Numbered from the stretch's first letter, positions 24,962-34,270 are shown. The stretch: 64,000 nucleotides of DNA from Paenibacillus phocaeensis (GCF_900021165.1 NZ_FCOQ01000039.1:1-64000); one strand, 5' to 3'. Program-made: numbers and translations. Notes: generated from the letters alone by a model not told the origin.

Positions 24962-26443
24962 CTAGCACGTACAGCCAAACTTCTCTTCCCCGTCAAAATC
25001 CGTCCGGGTCGGATAATCGTTGTCAAAGCAAGCCATGCACAGCCCGCCTTTATAGTCCTTGGCATTCTCCCCGCCAACCGCCTGGATCAGCCCCTGCGGG
25101 CTCAGAAACTCCAGCGAATCCGCATGGATTTCCCGGCAAATCTCTTCCACCGATTTGTACGAGGCGATTAGCTCGCCGCGATCCGGCGTATCGATGCCGT
25201 AGAAGCAAGGGTTCTTGAACGGCGGCGAGGTGATGCGGACATGCACCTCTGTCGCGCCGGCCTCGCGCAGCAGATTGACGATCCGCCGCGAGGTCGTGCC
25301 GCGTACGATCGAGTCGTCGATCATCACGACGCGTTTGCCTTCCACGACGCGGCGCACGGCGCTCAGCTTCATCTTCACGCCCTGCTCGCGCAGCTCCTGG
25401 CTTGGCTGAATGAACGTGCGGCCGGTGTATTTATTTTTGATCAAGCCCAGCTCGTAAGGGATGCCGGTCTGCTCCGCATAGCCGATGGCGGCGGAAATGC
25501 TGGAGTCCGGAACGCCGGTGACCACGTCCGCATCGACGAACGACTCCTGCGCCATCACCTGCCCCATCCGCTTGCGGCTGGCATGCAGGTTCGAGCCGTT
25601 CATGTCGCTGTCGGGACGCGCGAAGTAAATATACTCCATCGCGCACAGCGCCTTGCGTTCCGGCTCGGCGTAACGCTCCTCGCGGAGACCGTCCCGGTCC
25701 AGCACCAGCATTTCGCCGGGCTGGATTTCGCGAACCGTCTCCGCGCCAACGACCTCGAACGCGCATGTCTCGGACGAGAACAGGTACGCGTCGCCGAGCC
25801 GGCCCATGACCAGCGGGCGCAAGCCGTTCGGATCGCTGGCGGCGATCAGCTTGTCGTTCGTCAGCAGCAGGAAGGCGAAGCCTCCGACCAGTTGCCCGAG
25901 CGCCTCTTTCGCCGCCTCGACGAAATCCTTCGGCGAGCGGGCGATCAGATGGGCGATGACCTCCGTATCGCTGGTCGTTTGGAAGATCGAGCCGCTTTGC
26001 TCCAGCTGGCGGCGGATTTTCGGGGCGTTCACGATGTTGCCGTTGGTCGCCACCGCCAAATCGCCGTCGCGGTATTTAAAAATCAGCGGCTGCGCATTCG
26101 TCAGCTTGCTGTCTCCGCTCGTCGAATAGCGGACATGGCCGATCGAGCGGTCGCCTTGCAGCGAGGACAGCTTGTCGCGGTCGAACACTTCCTTGACCAA
26201 TCCCATGCCGCGGTGATAATTGAAGTCCGCACCGTCGGTCGTACAGATCCCCGCGCTTTCTTCCCCCCGGTGCTGCAAGGCGTGCAGTCCATAGTAGGAG
26301 AGGGATGCCGCTTCGGCGTGGCCGAATACGCCAAACACGCCGCATTCCTCGCGCAACGTATCGAACGGATCCGCGTGCCCCGCCCCTTCGTTGTAGTAGT
26401 CTCCGGTCCAAAGTCTCTGCGCTGGCATTATTGCATCAGACAT
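24962..26443 (-). CDS. purF: Amidophosphoribosyltransferase, PurF
   Basis: A 493-residue enzyme committing PRPP to purine synthesis. It appears to have a propeptide (residues 1-33) before the N-terminal nucleophile Cys34 in REECGVFG, then the Ntn glutaminase domain (LHALQHRGEESAGI) and the PRTase domain with the PRPP loop VVMIDDSIVRGTTS. C-terminal cysteines (MACFD, FGCTC) fit the [4Fe-4S] type of Bacillus PurF. The ATG at 26443 was chosen over a frame open to 26713, because it follows GGGAGG and matches family N-termini. It overlaps purL by 16 bp. Confidence 0.95.
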   Translation of the reverse strand: MSDAIMPAQRLWTGDYYNEGAGHADPFDTLREECGVFGVFGHAEAASLSYYGLHALQHRGEESAGICTTDGADFNYHRGMGLVKEVFDRDKLSSLQGDRSIGHVRYSTSGDSKLTNAQPLIFKYRDGDLAVATNGNIVNAPKIRRQLEQSGSIFQTTSDTEVIAHLIARSPKDFVEAAKEALGQLVGGFAFLLLTNDKLIAASDPNGLRPLVMGRLGDAYLFSSETCAFEVVGAETVREIQPGEMLVLDRDGLREERYAEPERKALCAMEYIYFARPDSDMNGSNLHASRKRMGQVMAQESFVDADVVTGVPDSSISAAIGYAEQTGIPYELGLIKNKYTGRTFIQPSQELREQGVKMKLSAVRRVVEGKRVVMIDDSIVRGTTSRRIVNLLREAGATEVHVRITSPPFKNPCFYGIDTPDRGELIASYKSVEEICREIHADSLEFLSPQGLIQAVGGENAKDYKGGLCMACFDNDYPTRTDFDGEEKFGCTC

Positions 26444-28671
26444 GGAATGACATCCTCCCAGACGCGTGTCAACTGCTCTACCGGTTTGCTCAGAACCCCC
26501 GTTCCGTTTACGGCAACGTTCAGTTCCGAACCTTCCACGACCCCGATCCGCGCCGCAGGGACGCCTCGCTCCGCGAGCAGCTTCTCCAGCGCCTCCGCCT
26601 TCTCCGGCGACACCGACAGCAGAATCCGCGACTGCGATTCGCTGAACAACGCAAAGTCGGGACGCAGATTGCTTGCGACATCTACCTTGGCGCCAAGCCC
26701 GCCGCTGATGCATGATTCAGCCAAGGCGACGGCCAGACCGCCTTCGGACAAGTCGTGCGCCGAACGCACCAGACCGCCTTGGATCGCTTCCAGCACCGCG
26801 CCAAGCAATTTTTTCTCCACGTCCAAATCCAGTTGCGGCGGACGTCCTTCCACGACGCCATGCACGACAGCCTGCAGCTCGCTGCCGCCCAGCTCCGCTT
26901 TCGTTTCGCCCAAGAGGAACACAATGTCCCCCGCCGACTTGAAGCCTTGCGTTGTAATATGGTCGGTGTCATGCACCAGACCAACCATGCCCACGACCGG
27001 CGTCGGATAAATCGCGCCTTTCGCGTTCTCATTGTACAAGCTGACGTTCCCGCCGATGACCGGCGTATCCAGCACGCGGCAAGCTTCCGCCATCCCGTCG
27101 ACCGCCCGTTCCATCTGCCAGAAAATATCCGGCTTCTCCGGGCTGCCGAAATTCAGGTTGTCGGTGATCGCCAGCGGCTCCGCGCCGGAGCAGACGATAT
27201 TGCGCGCCGCTTCGCTGACCGCGATCCGCCCGCCGATTTCCGGATCCAGGTACACGAACCGCCCGTTGCAGTCGGTCGTCATCGCCAGCGCCTTGCGCGT
27301 GCCTTGAACCGTTACCACCGCAGCGTCCGAACCCGGACGAACGGCCGTGCTCGTACGCACCATGTAATCGTATTGGTTGTATACCCACGCTTTGCTCGCG
27401 ACGGAAGGCGAGGCCAGCACTTGTTCCAGCGCCGCGCCCAAATCGCGCACCTCTTCGTAACGGGTTGTATCCACCGATGCATTCTGCTCAAAATAAGCCG
27501 GTACTTCGGAAGGCTTGTCGTAAATCGGGCATTCGTCCACCAGCGCTGTGACCGGCATGTCGCCGACCAGTTCCCCGTGATGGAACAGCTTCAGACGGCC
27601 GTCGTCCGTCACTTTACCGACTTTCGCGCAGATGACGCCCCAACGCTCAAAAATCTCCCGTGCCTGCGCCTCATCCTTCGGCTCGACGACAAACAGCATC
27701 CGTTCCTGCGACTCCGACAGCATCATCTCGTAGGCAGTCATGCCTTCCTCGCGCTGCGGCACCTGGTCGAGATACAGCTCAAGACCGTTGCCGGCCTTGC
27801 TGGCCATTTCCGCACTGGAGCAGGTCAAGCCCGCCGCGCCCATGTCCTGGATCCCCAGTACGATGCCGGTGTCGATCAATTCGAGGCAAGCTTCCATTAC
27901 GAGCTTTTCCATGAACGGGTCGCCCACCTGCACCGCCGTCCGCTTGGCTTCGGATTCCTCCGTCAGCTCCTCCGAGGCGAACGTCGCACCGTGGATGCCG
28001 TCCCGGCCCGTTGGCGGTCCCACGTAAAACACCGGGTTGCCAACGCCCTTGGCGACGCCGCGCTGGATTTTGTCATGATCGATCAATCCCACGCACATCG
28101 CGTTCACCAACGGATTGCCTTCGTAGCTCTCGTCGAACACGACCTCCCCGCCGACTGTCGGAATGCCGATGCAGTTGCCGTATCCCGCAATCCCGGACAC
28201 GACGTGCTCGAACAAATATTTCACGCGTTCGCTTTCCAGCTTGCCGAATCGCAAGGAGTTCAGCAGTGCCACAGGTCGGGCCCCCATGGAAAAAATATCG
28301 CGAATAATCCCGCCCACACCTGTCGCCGCACCTTGGTACGGTTCCACAGCCGAGGGGTGATTATGGCTTTCGATTTTAAAAACAACCGCTTGGTTGTCGC
28401 CGATATCGACGATCCCGGCGCCTTCGCCCGGCCCCATCAGTACGCGCGGGCCGCTGGTCGGAAACCGCCGCAAGAGCGGCTTCGAGTTTTTGTAGGCGCA
28501 ATGCTCGGACCACATGACGCTGAACACGCCGATTTCCGTATAATTCGGCTTGCGCCCAAGGAATCCGCAAATCAGTTCGTATTCGCTGTCGGAAACGCCC
28601 ATCTGTTTGTAAATTTTCTGCTCCGCAATTTGTTCTGCATTCGGTTCCTTAGCGGACACTTGCTGACTCAT
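26428..28671 (-). CDS. purL: Phosphoribosylformylglycinamidine synthase large subunit, PurL
   Basis: A 747-residue small-type PurL, the synthetase subunit that works with PurQ and PurS (step 4). Motifs include YTEIGVFSVMWSEHCAYK, the ATP/FGAR region FKIESHNHPSAVEPYQGA, and IQDMGAAGLTCSSAEMA. Length is typical of Bacillota PurL. It overlaps purQ by 23 bp and purF by 16 bp, showing tight coupling. Confidence 0.96.
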   Translation of the reverse strand: MSQQVSAKEPNAEQIAEQKIYKQMGVSDSEYELICGFLGRKPNYTEIGVFSVMWSEHCAYKNSKPLLRRFPTSGPRVLMGPGEGAGIVDIGDNQAVVFKIESHNHPSAVEPYQGAATGVGGIIRDIFSMGARPVALLNSLRFGKLESERVKYLFEHVVSGIAGYGNCIGIPTVGGEVVFDESYEGNPLVNAMCVGLIDHDKIQRGVAKGVGNPVFYVGPPTGRDGIHGATFASEELTEESEAKRTAVQVGDPFMEKLVMEACLELIDTGIVLGIQDMGAAGLTCSSAEMASKAGNGLELYLDQVPQREEGMTAYEMMLSESQERMLFVVEPKDEAQAREIFERWGVICAKVGKVTDDGRLKLFHHGELVGDMPVTALVDECPIYDKPSEVPAYFEQNASVDTTRYEEVRDLGAALEQVLASPSVASKAWVYNQYDYMVRTSTAVRPGSDAAVVTVQGTRKALAMTTDCNGRFVYLDPEIGGRIAVSEAARNIVCSGAEPLAITDNLNFGSPEKPDIFWQMERAVDGMAEACRVLDTPVIGGNVSLYNENAKGAIYPTPVVGMVGLVHDTDHITTQGFKSAGDIVFLLGETKAELGGSELQAVVHGVVEGRPPQLDLDVEKKLLGAVLEAIQGGLVRSAHDLSEGGLAVALAESCISGGLGAKVDVASNLRPDFALFSESQSRILLSVSPEKAEALEKLLAERGVPAARIGVVEGSELNVAVNGTGVLSKPVEQLTRVWEDVIPCLMQ

Positions 28672-29338
28672 GCCGATCCCTCCAAGCCTTCAAAATGGAT
28701 GTAAACATCTTCTTGCCGTCCTCCGAACCAAGCAGGGAGCTGACTGCCCGCTCCGGGTGCGGCATCATGCCGACGACGTTCCCGCGTTCGTTGGAAATGC
28801 CGGCGATATCGTCCACCGAGCCGTTCGGATTTTGAACGTACCGGAAAATAATCTGATTGTTCTTCTTAAGCTGCTCCAGTGTAGCTTCGTCGCAATAATA
28901 GTTGCCTTCGCCGTGCGCAATCGGGATCGTGATGACTTCGCCCGGCGCATACTGCGACGTAAACGGGTTGTCGTTGTTCTCCACGCGCAGCTCCGTGTCA
29001 TGGCAACGGAACTTCAACGATGCGTTGCGGCGCAGCGTGCCTGGCAGCAGTCCGGCTTCCGTCAGGATCTGGAATCCGTTGCAGATGCCCAGCACGTATT
29101 TGCCTTCCTCCGCGGCCTTGGCCACTTCCGCCATCACCGGCGCAAAGCGGGAAATCGCCCCGCACCGCAGATAGTCGCCGTAGGAGAACCCGCCGGGAAC
29201 CAGGATGCAGTCGTAGGCGGACAAATCGGTGGCCGTGTGCCACACATAATCAACCGGCTCGCCCAGCGTCTCTTCCACCGCTTTGTAACAGTCGATATCA
29301 CAGTTGGAACCGGGGAATACGAGTACCGCGAATTTCAT
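28649..29338 (-). CDS. purQ: Phosphoribosylformylglycinamidine synthase glutaminase subunit, PurQ
   Basis: A 229-residue class I glutamine amidotransferase supplying ammonia to PurL. The nucleophile is Cys86 in LGICNGFQIL; the catalytic His/Glu pair lies in MMPHPERA near the C-terminus. The oxyanion loop region is PGGFSYGDYLRCGA. The ATG at 29338 begins MKFAVLVFPGSNCD, 2 bp after the purS stop. A longer in-frame start at 29401 is not supported. Confidence 0.96.
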   Translation of the reverse strand: MKFAVLVFPGSNCDIDCYKAVEETLGEPVDYVWHTATDLSAYDCILVPGGFSYGDYLRCGAISRFAPVMAEVAKAAEEGKYVLGICNGFQILTEAGLLPGTLRRNASLKFRCHDTELRVENNDNPFTSQYAPGEVITIPIAHGEGNYYCDEATLEQLKKNNQIIFRYVQNPNGSVDDIAGISNERGNVVGMMPHPERAVSSLLGSEDGKKMFTSILKAWRDRHESASVR

Positions 29339-29340
29339 GG

Positions 29341-29583
29341 TTAGTCCTCCAATTCGAAGCGGTAGTCTTCTACCACCGTATTGGCCAACAGCTTCTCGCA
29401 CATCGCTTTCACCCGGGCTTCCGCCTCGAAGCGATCGTTCGTGTCGAGCGTCAGCTCCATATATTTGCCGATGCGGACACTGTCCACTTCTCTGAATCCC
29501 ATGGAATGAAGCGCCCCCTGGACGGCAACCCCCTGCGGGTCAAGTACGCTTTGCTTGATCGTGACATAAACGCTCGCTTTCAT
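29341..29583 (-). CDS. purS: Phosphoribosylformylglycinamidine synthase subunit PurS
   Basis: An 80-residue protein that bridges PurQ and PurL. It shows the family pattern KASVYVTIKQSVLDPQGVAV and the conserved RIGKYMEL. Two adjacent ATGs are possible; the second (29583) lies 6 nt from GAGGA and is preferred. It is preceded by a 640-bp gap inside the pur cluster that separates it from purC. Confidence 0.94.
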   Translation of the reverse strand: MKASVYVTIKQSVLDPQGVAVQGALHSMGFREVDSVRIGKYMELTLDTNDRFEAEARVKAMCEKLLANTVVEDYRFELED

Positions 29584-29621
29584 CATGTTCCTCGTGTTCC
29601 TCCTAAGTTTTGGACTTATGC

Positions 29622-29707
29622 GGCCCGGCCGCCTGGATCTGCTGAACCTGGCTGGATCCCTCCAGGCCCGGCCGCCTGGATCTGCAGGACCTGGCTGGAT
29701 CCCTCCA
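29622..29707. repeat. 43-bp direct tandem repeat (two copies)
   Basis: Two copies of a 43-bp unit starting GGCCCGGCCGCCTGGATCTG, at 29622 and 29665, differing at about two positions. Degenerate relatives (ATGCGTCTGAATCT) follow to about 29775. The region lies between purC and purS and holds no supported gene. Confidence 0.85.
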
Positions 29708-29856
29708 TAAATGCGTCTGAATCTCGCTGGATTTCTGATCTCTCCATAATGCGTCTGAATCTGCTTGAATCTGATTACTGCCCCTCTCCTGACCGAAAGG
29801 GATACTCCTCAAAAGGCCGCCAAAAGGGCAGGTTCTTGCCTGGTCCCTCAAACTCC

Positions 29857-30039
29857 TAACGGAACGTAGCGACCTTATTCACTCATTTCCCGACCATTTC
29901 CCGCTGTAATGGAACCCATAGACCTTATTCGGCTTAAATCGTCGAAGTTTAGCCTCGCCTCCCCTAAATAAGGTCTCCTGGTTCCGTTAGAAAAGGGGAC
30001 AACACCTAATCGATACAATAGCGGCTCTAGGTTCCGTTA
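29857..30039. repeat. 183-bp inverted element, copy C, between purC and purS
   Basis: Forward arms begin at 29857 (TAACGGAAC) and 29907 (TAATGGAAC). Inverted GTTCCGTTA arms end at 29989 and 30039. Each arm continues with GACCTTATT or its complement. A small central hairpin (GGCTTAAA / TTTAGCC) sits between the inner arms. Spacings match the other copies exactly. Confidence 0.93.
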
Positions 30040-30104
30040 GAGTGCCGAAGTCAAGCTAAACGCACAGCATCAAACGTAGTTTCACTCAACATGGCCAACC
30101 TGTC

Positions 30105-30222
30105 CAACTCCTACTTCCTACTTCCTACTTCCCGCTTTCTGCTTCTTACCCTACTACCTACTCCTACTCCAACTTCTACTCCAACTTCTACTTCTACTCC
30201 AACTTCTCTTCTACTGTGCTTC
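30105..30222. repeat. Pyrimidine-rich low-complexity tract after purC
   Basis: CTTCCTACTT- and ACTCCAACTTCT-type runs make the plus strand almost purely pyrimidine plus A. The pur transcript is therefore purine-rich here. It directly follows the purC stop codon. Confidence 0.8.
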
Positions 30223-31125
30223 CTACTCCAACTCCGCTCCGGTCAACCGCCGGTAGATGTCGCGATAACGTCTTGTCGTCTCTTCGACGACATGGGCTGG
30301 GAGCGGATCGCGCCGGCTGTTTTTGGCCCAGTCGGAACCGGCCAAATACGTGCGCACCGGCTCTTTATCCATGCTGTCGATCTCGATGTCCAGCGCGTAG
30401 TTCTCCTTGGCCCAAAACCGCGAAGCATCCGGCGTAAACATCTCGTCGATCAAAATCAGCTTGCCGTCCACCAGCCCGAATTCCAGCTTGCAATCGGCGA
30501 GGAGAATCCCGCGTTCCTCGCAGTAATCGCGGGCGAAGGCGTACATCTCCAGGCTGCGATCCCGCAGTTGTTCGGCCAACTCGCGGCCGACTTTGTCCGC
30601 CATCTCTGCGAACGAGATGTCCTCGTCGTGGCCGACGTCGTTCTTCGCCGCCGGCGTAAAGATCGGCTCCGCCAGCTTCGCGTTCTTGCGCAGCCCCTCC
30701 GGCAACGGAATGCCGTTGATCGCGCCGCTCTGCTCATACTGCCGCCAGCCGCCGCCGGTAACATAACCGCGCACCACGCATTCGATGTCGATGCGTTCGG
30801 CCTTGCGGGTCACCATGATCCGGTTCCGCAGCGCCTCCCGGTGTTCTGCCGGAATCACGTCTCCGATCAGTCGATCTACGTCCGTGTGGATCACGTGGTT
30901 TTCCAGCAGATGCCTCGTCTTGTCGAACCAAAACGCGCTCAGCCGGTTCAGCACATTGCCCTTATCCGGCACCGCCGGCTCCAACACGTAGTCGAACGCG
31001 GAGATCCGGTCGGTCACGACGATCAGGAAATATTCGCCGAGATCGTACAGCTCCCGGACCTTGCCTTTGTACAGCAGCGGGGCGTTCACCAAATCCGCCG
31101 CCGTGGATATTGCCGGTACCGCCAT
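30223..31125 (-). CDS. purC: SAICAR synthase, PurC
   Basis: A 300-residue ATP-dependent ligase joining CAIR and aspartate. Motifs: YKGKVRELYDLG, VVTDRISAFDYVL, ECVVRGYVTGG and LEFGLVDGKLILIDE. The form is the longer ~300-residue type. The ATG at 31125 follows GGAGG with an 8-nt spacer and lies 26 bp after purB. The next pur gene (purS) is 640 bp away, beyond repeats. Confidence 0.96.
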   Translation of the reverse strand: MAVPAISTAADLVNAPLLYKGKVRELYDLGEYFLIVVTDRISAFDYVLEPAVPDKGNVLNRLSAFWFDKTRHLLENHVIHTDVDRLIGDVIPAEHREALRNRIMVTRKAERIDIECVVRGYVTGGGWRQYEQSGAINGIPLPEGLRKNAKLAEPIFTPAAKNDVGHDEDISFAEMADKVGRELAEQLRDRSLEMYAFARDYCEERGILLADCKLEFGLVDGKLILIDEMFTPDASRFWAKENYALDIEIDSMDKEPVRTYLAGSDWAKNSRRDPLPAHVVEETTRRYRDIYRRLTGAELE

Positions 31126-31151
31126 AAAGCTCTCCTCCCCCAATACAAACT

Positions 31152-32450
31152 CTACTCGATCAATCCCAGCTTCCGGAAAATCGTATCCACATGCTTCAGA
31201 TGCCAGGACGGATCAAACGCATCGTCGATTTCTTCCTTGCTCAAAACCGCGGTAATTTCCGGCGTTTCCTCAATAATGTCGCGGAACTGGCGCTGTGTCT
31301 CCCAAGCCTGCATGGCGCGCGGCTGCACGGTATCGTAAGCCTGCTCGCGGCTGAGGCCCTTGTCGATCAGCTTCGTCAGCACGCGGCCGGAGAACGGTAC
31401 GCCGTACGTGCGGCCCATGTTGCGCTTCATATTCTCCGGGAATACCGTCAGGTTCTTCACGATATTGCCGAAACGGTTCAGCATATAGTTCAGCAGCATC
31501 GTAGCATCCGGCAAAATCACCCGTTCCACCGAAGAGTGGGAGATGTCGCGTTCGTGCCACAACGTGACATTTTCGTAAGCCGAGATCATATGGCCGCGGA
31601 TCACGCGGGACAAGCCGGAGATGTTCTCGCAGCCAATCGGGTTGCGTTTATGAGGCATCGCCGAAGAGCCTTTTTGCCCCTTGGCGAAGGCCTCCTCCAC
31701 CTCGCGGAACTCGCTCTTCTGCAAGGCGCGGATTTCCGTAGCGAACTTGTCGAGCGATGTCGCGACCAAGGCCAGCGTCGCCATATACTCCGCGTGACGA
31801 TCGCGTTGCAGCGTCTGCGTCGAAATCGGCGCAGGGCTTGTGCCCAGCTTGCGGCAAACGAATTCTTCCACGAACGGATCGATGTTCGCGTAGGTACCCA
31901 CCGCGCCGGAGATTTTGCCGAACTGGACGTTATCCGCCGCGCGGCGGAAACGCTCCAGATTCCGCTTCATTTCCTCATGCCAAAGCGCCATTTTCAGACC
32001 GAAAGTGGTCGGTTCGGCATGCACCCCGTGCGTACGCCCCATCATTGGCGTATCTTTGTAGGCCAGAGCCTTATCCTTTAAAATCTCAATAAAATTCACG
32101 ATATCCCGTTCCAAAATCGCGTTCGCCTGCTTCAGCAAATAACCCAAAGCCGTGTCGACCACATCCGTGGAAGTCAGGCCGTAGTGCACCCATTTCCGTT
32201 CCGGGCCCAGGCTTTCCGAGACAGCGCGGGTAAACGCGATGACGTCGTGACGTGTCTCCTGTTCGATTTCATAAATCCGGTCGATGTCGAACGAAGCATT
32301 CTTCCGCAGCAGCGCCGCGTCTTCCTTCGGGATCACGCCGAGTTCGGCCCAAGCCTCGCAGGCGCACAGCTCCACTTCCAGCCAGGCCTTGAATTTGTTC
32401 TCCTCCGTCCAGATCGCTCTCATTTCCGGTCTGCTGTAGCGTTCGATCAT
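31152..32450 (-). CDS. purB: Adenylosuccinate lyase, PurB
   Basis: A 432-residue lyase acting twice in purine synthesis (SAICAR and adenylosuccinate cleavage). The fumarase-superfamily signature GSSAMPHKRNP is present, with HYGLTSTDVVD and GRTHGVHAEPTTFG upstream. The start overlaps the purK stop by 4 bp (ATGA). Confidence 0.96.
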   Translation of the reverse strand: MIERYSRPEMRAIWTEENKFKAWLEVELCACEAWAELGVIPKEDAALLRKNASFDIDRIYEIEQETRHDVIAFTRAVSESLGPERKWVHYGLTSTDVVDTALGYLLKQANAILERDIVNFIEILKDKALAYKDTPMMGRTHGVHAEPTTFGLKMALWHEEMKRNLERFRRAADNVQFGKISGAVGTYANIDPFVEEFVCRKLGTSPAPISTQTLQRDRHAEYMATLALVATSLDKFATEIRALQKSEFREVEEAFAKGQKGSSAMPHKRNPIGCENISGLSRVIRGHMISAYENVTLWHERDISHSSVERVILPDATMLLNYMLNRFGNIVKNLTVFPENMKRNMGRTYGVPFSGRVLTKLIDKGLSREQAYDTVQPRAMQAWETQRQFRDIIEETPEITAVLSKEEIDDAFDPSWHLKHVDTIFRKLGLIE

Positions 32451-33661
32451 TTGCGTTCATTCCTCCAAATGTTGGTTTGCTCTATCCAGCGAAGCCCGTC
32501 CTCCACATTGCGGCAGAGCAGGTTGATATGCCCCATTTTCCGCTTCGGAGCAGCTTCGTGTTTACCATATAAGTGTACTTTGGGGATCGCCGCGAATCCA
32601 GTTGTCCCCTCGCCCTCGTCAAACCAGCGGCCCGTTGCCACCGCATTGCGGACATCTTCCAGATGTTCGCCCAGCACGTTCACCATCACAACCGGTGTCA
32701 ACAGCTCCACCGGACCGAGCGGCAAATTGCAAATCGCCCGGACATGCTGCTCGAATTGCGAGGTCGTGCAAGCCTCCATTGTATAGTGGCCGGAATTGTG
32801 CGGCCGCGGTGCCAATTCATTGACGAACAGCTCGCCCTCTGCGGTTAGGAACATCTCCACCGCCAGCAGGCCAACAGCCTCCAGGCCTTCGGCGATCCGG
32901 GCTGCAAGCCGTTCGGCCTCCCGCTGGACTTGCTCCGCCACGCGGGCCGGAACGATCGACACATGCAAAATATTGTTCACATGGATATTCTCCGCCACCG
33001 GGAACGTTTTAATCTCTCCGCGCGGGCTGCGCGCCGCGATGACCGACAGCTCCTTGACGAACGGGACGAATTGCTCCAACACGAGCTCCGTCCCGGCCTG
33101 GCTCAGTTCCGCATACGCCGTCGTTATTTCGCCTTCGCTGCGGATCACCCATTGGCCTTTGCCGTCATACCCGCCGGTGGCCGTCTTCAGCACGGCCGGA
33201 AGACCCAGCCGGGCCACGGCCGTACGCAGTTCCTCTTCGCTGCCGATCTCCGCGTACGGCGCAACCTTGACGCCGGCCGCTTCGATGGCCCGCTTCTCGC
33301 GCAGCCGATGCTGGGTCGTGTACAGCAATCGGCTGCCTTGAGGCACGTACGACGATTCCTCCAGCAGCGCGGCGACGCCCGCGTCTACGTTTTCGAACTC
33401 GTACGTGATCACATCGGCCCGCTCCGCGAGTTCACGCGCCGCGGCCTGGTCGTCATAGCGGGCCACGATCTGCCCCGCAACCTGGCCGCAAGGCGCATCC
33501 GGCGTCGGGTCCATCGCCACGAACCGGTAGCCGAGGTTGCTCCCGGCGAGCGCCATCATTCGGCCCAGCTGTCCGCCGCCCAACACGCCGATCGTCGCGC
33601 CCGGCTCGATCACCGGACCGCCGCTAGCGCCGCTCGCTTCGCCCAATGTTCTGCCGCTCAT
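32447..33661 (-). CDS. purK: N5-carboxyaminoimidazole ribonucleotide synthase, PurK
   Basis: A 404-residue ATP-grasp enzyme forming N5-CAIR from AIR and bicarbonate. It shows TIGVLGGGQLGRMMA, YEFENVD, KTATGGYDGKGQWVI and NELAPRPHNSGH. A Gly/Ala/Ser-rich lead of ~20 residues precedes the core. It overlaps purE by 4 bp and purB by 4 bp. Confidence 0.96.
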   Translation of the reverse strand: MSGRTLGEASGASGGPVIEPGATIGVLGGGQLGRMMALAGSNLGYRFVAMDPTPDAPCGQVAGQIVARYDDQAAARELAERADVITYEFENVDAGVAALLEESSYVPQGSRLLYTTQHRLREKRAIEAAGVKVAPYAEIGSEEELRTAVARLGLPAVLKTATGGYDGKGQWVIRSEGEITTAYAELSQAGTELVLEQFVPFVKELSVIAARSPRGEIKTFPVAENIHVNNILHVSIVPARVAEQVQREAERLAARIAEGLEAVGLLAVEMFLTAEGELFVNELAPRPHNSGHYTMEACTTSQFEQHVRAICNLPLGPVELLTPVVMVNVLGEHLEDVRNAVATGRWFDEGEGTTGFAAIPKVHLYGKHEAAPKRKMGHINLLCRNVEDGLRWIEQTNIWRNERK

Positions 33662-34155
33662 TCGGCCGCTCCTAACTCCGAGCCGCTCTCCAGCACCTCG
33701 GCTTGAATCCGGTCACGGCGTTCCTGCACCCGGCGCATCACCTCAGGGGCAAATGCGCCCAGGATTTGCGCCGCAAGCAGCCCGGCGTTGATCGCTCCGG
33801 CCTTGCCGATGGCCACCGTCGCCACCGGGATGCCGCCCGGCATCTGCACGATCGACAGCAGCGAGTCGAGCCCGTTCAGCGCAGCCGACTTGACCGGCAC
33901 GCCGATGACCGGCAGCGTCGTTTTTGCCGCGACCATGCCCGGCAGGTGAGCCGCTCCTCCCGCTCCCGCGATGATGACCTTGAGTCCGCGGTCTGCAGCC
34001 TGCTCCGCGAACTCAAACATCAAATCCGGGGTGCGGTGCGCGGATACGACCTTTTTTTCGTAAGGAATCTGCAGTTCTTCCAAAACGGCACAGGCGTGAG
34101 ACATCGTCTCCCAATCCGATGTGCTGCCCATAATTACGGCGACTTGTGCTGTCAT
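33658..34155 (-). CDS. purE: N5-carboxyaminoimidazole ribonucleotide mutase, PurE
   Basis: A 165-residue class I PurE, converting N5-CAIR to CAIR. It has MGSTSDWE and SAHRTPDL with His40 as the likely catalytic residue, and GAGGAAHLPGM. It is the first gene of the operon; the ATG at 34155 follows GGAGG with a 7-nt spacer. Its ~345-nt leader carries a guanine riboswitch and two terminator-like stems. Confidence 0.96.
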   Translation of the reverse strand: MTAQVAVIMGSTSDWETMSHACAVLEELQIPYEKKVVSAHRTPDLMFEFAEQAADRGLKVIIAGAGGAAHLPGMVAAKTTLPVIGVPVKSAALNGLDSLLSIVQMPGGIPVATVAIGKAGAINAGLLAAQILGAFAPEVMRRVQERRDRIQAEVLESGSELGAAE

Positions 34156-34212
34156 GCCTCAACCTCCATACTTAACTTTTTGAACCTGGTAATTTATAGA
34201 TGGCCGAATACG

Positions 34213-34270
34213 GAAAAGGGCCCCGAACTTCCTGGAAAATTACGAAGATTTCCCGAAATTCGCGGACCCT
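34213..34270 (-). terminator. Second terminator-like stem in the pur leader
   Basis: On the minus strand GGGTCCGCGAATTTC pairs with GGAAGTTCGGGGCCC (one bulge, G-U pairs) and runs into TTTTCC. It sits 58 bp before purE and about 130 nt after the aptamer, so it may be a second checkpoint. Confidence 0.6.

Noticed and set aside
26444..26713. Longer N-terminus for PurF
   Set aside because: The extra 90 residues are a shadow of purL in another frame. The ATG at 26443 has a ribosome site and matches PurF N-termini with a short propeptide before the catalytic Cys.
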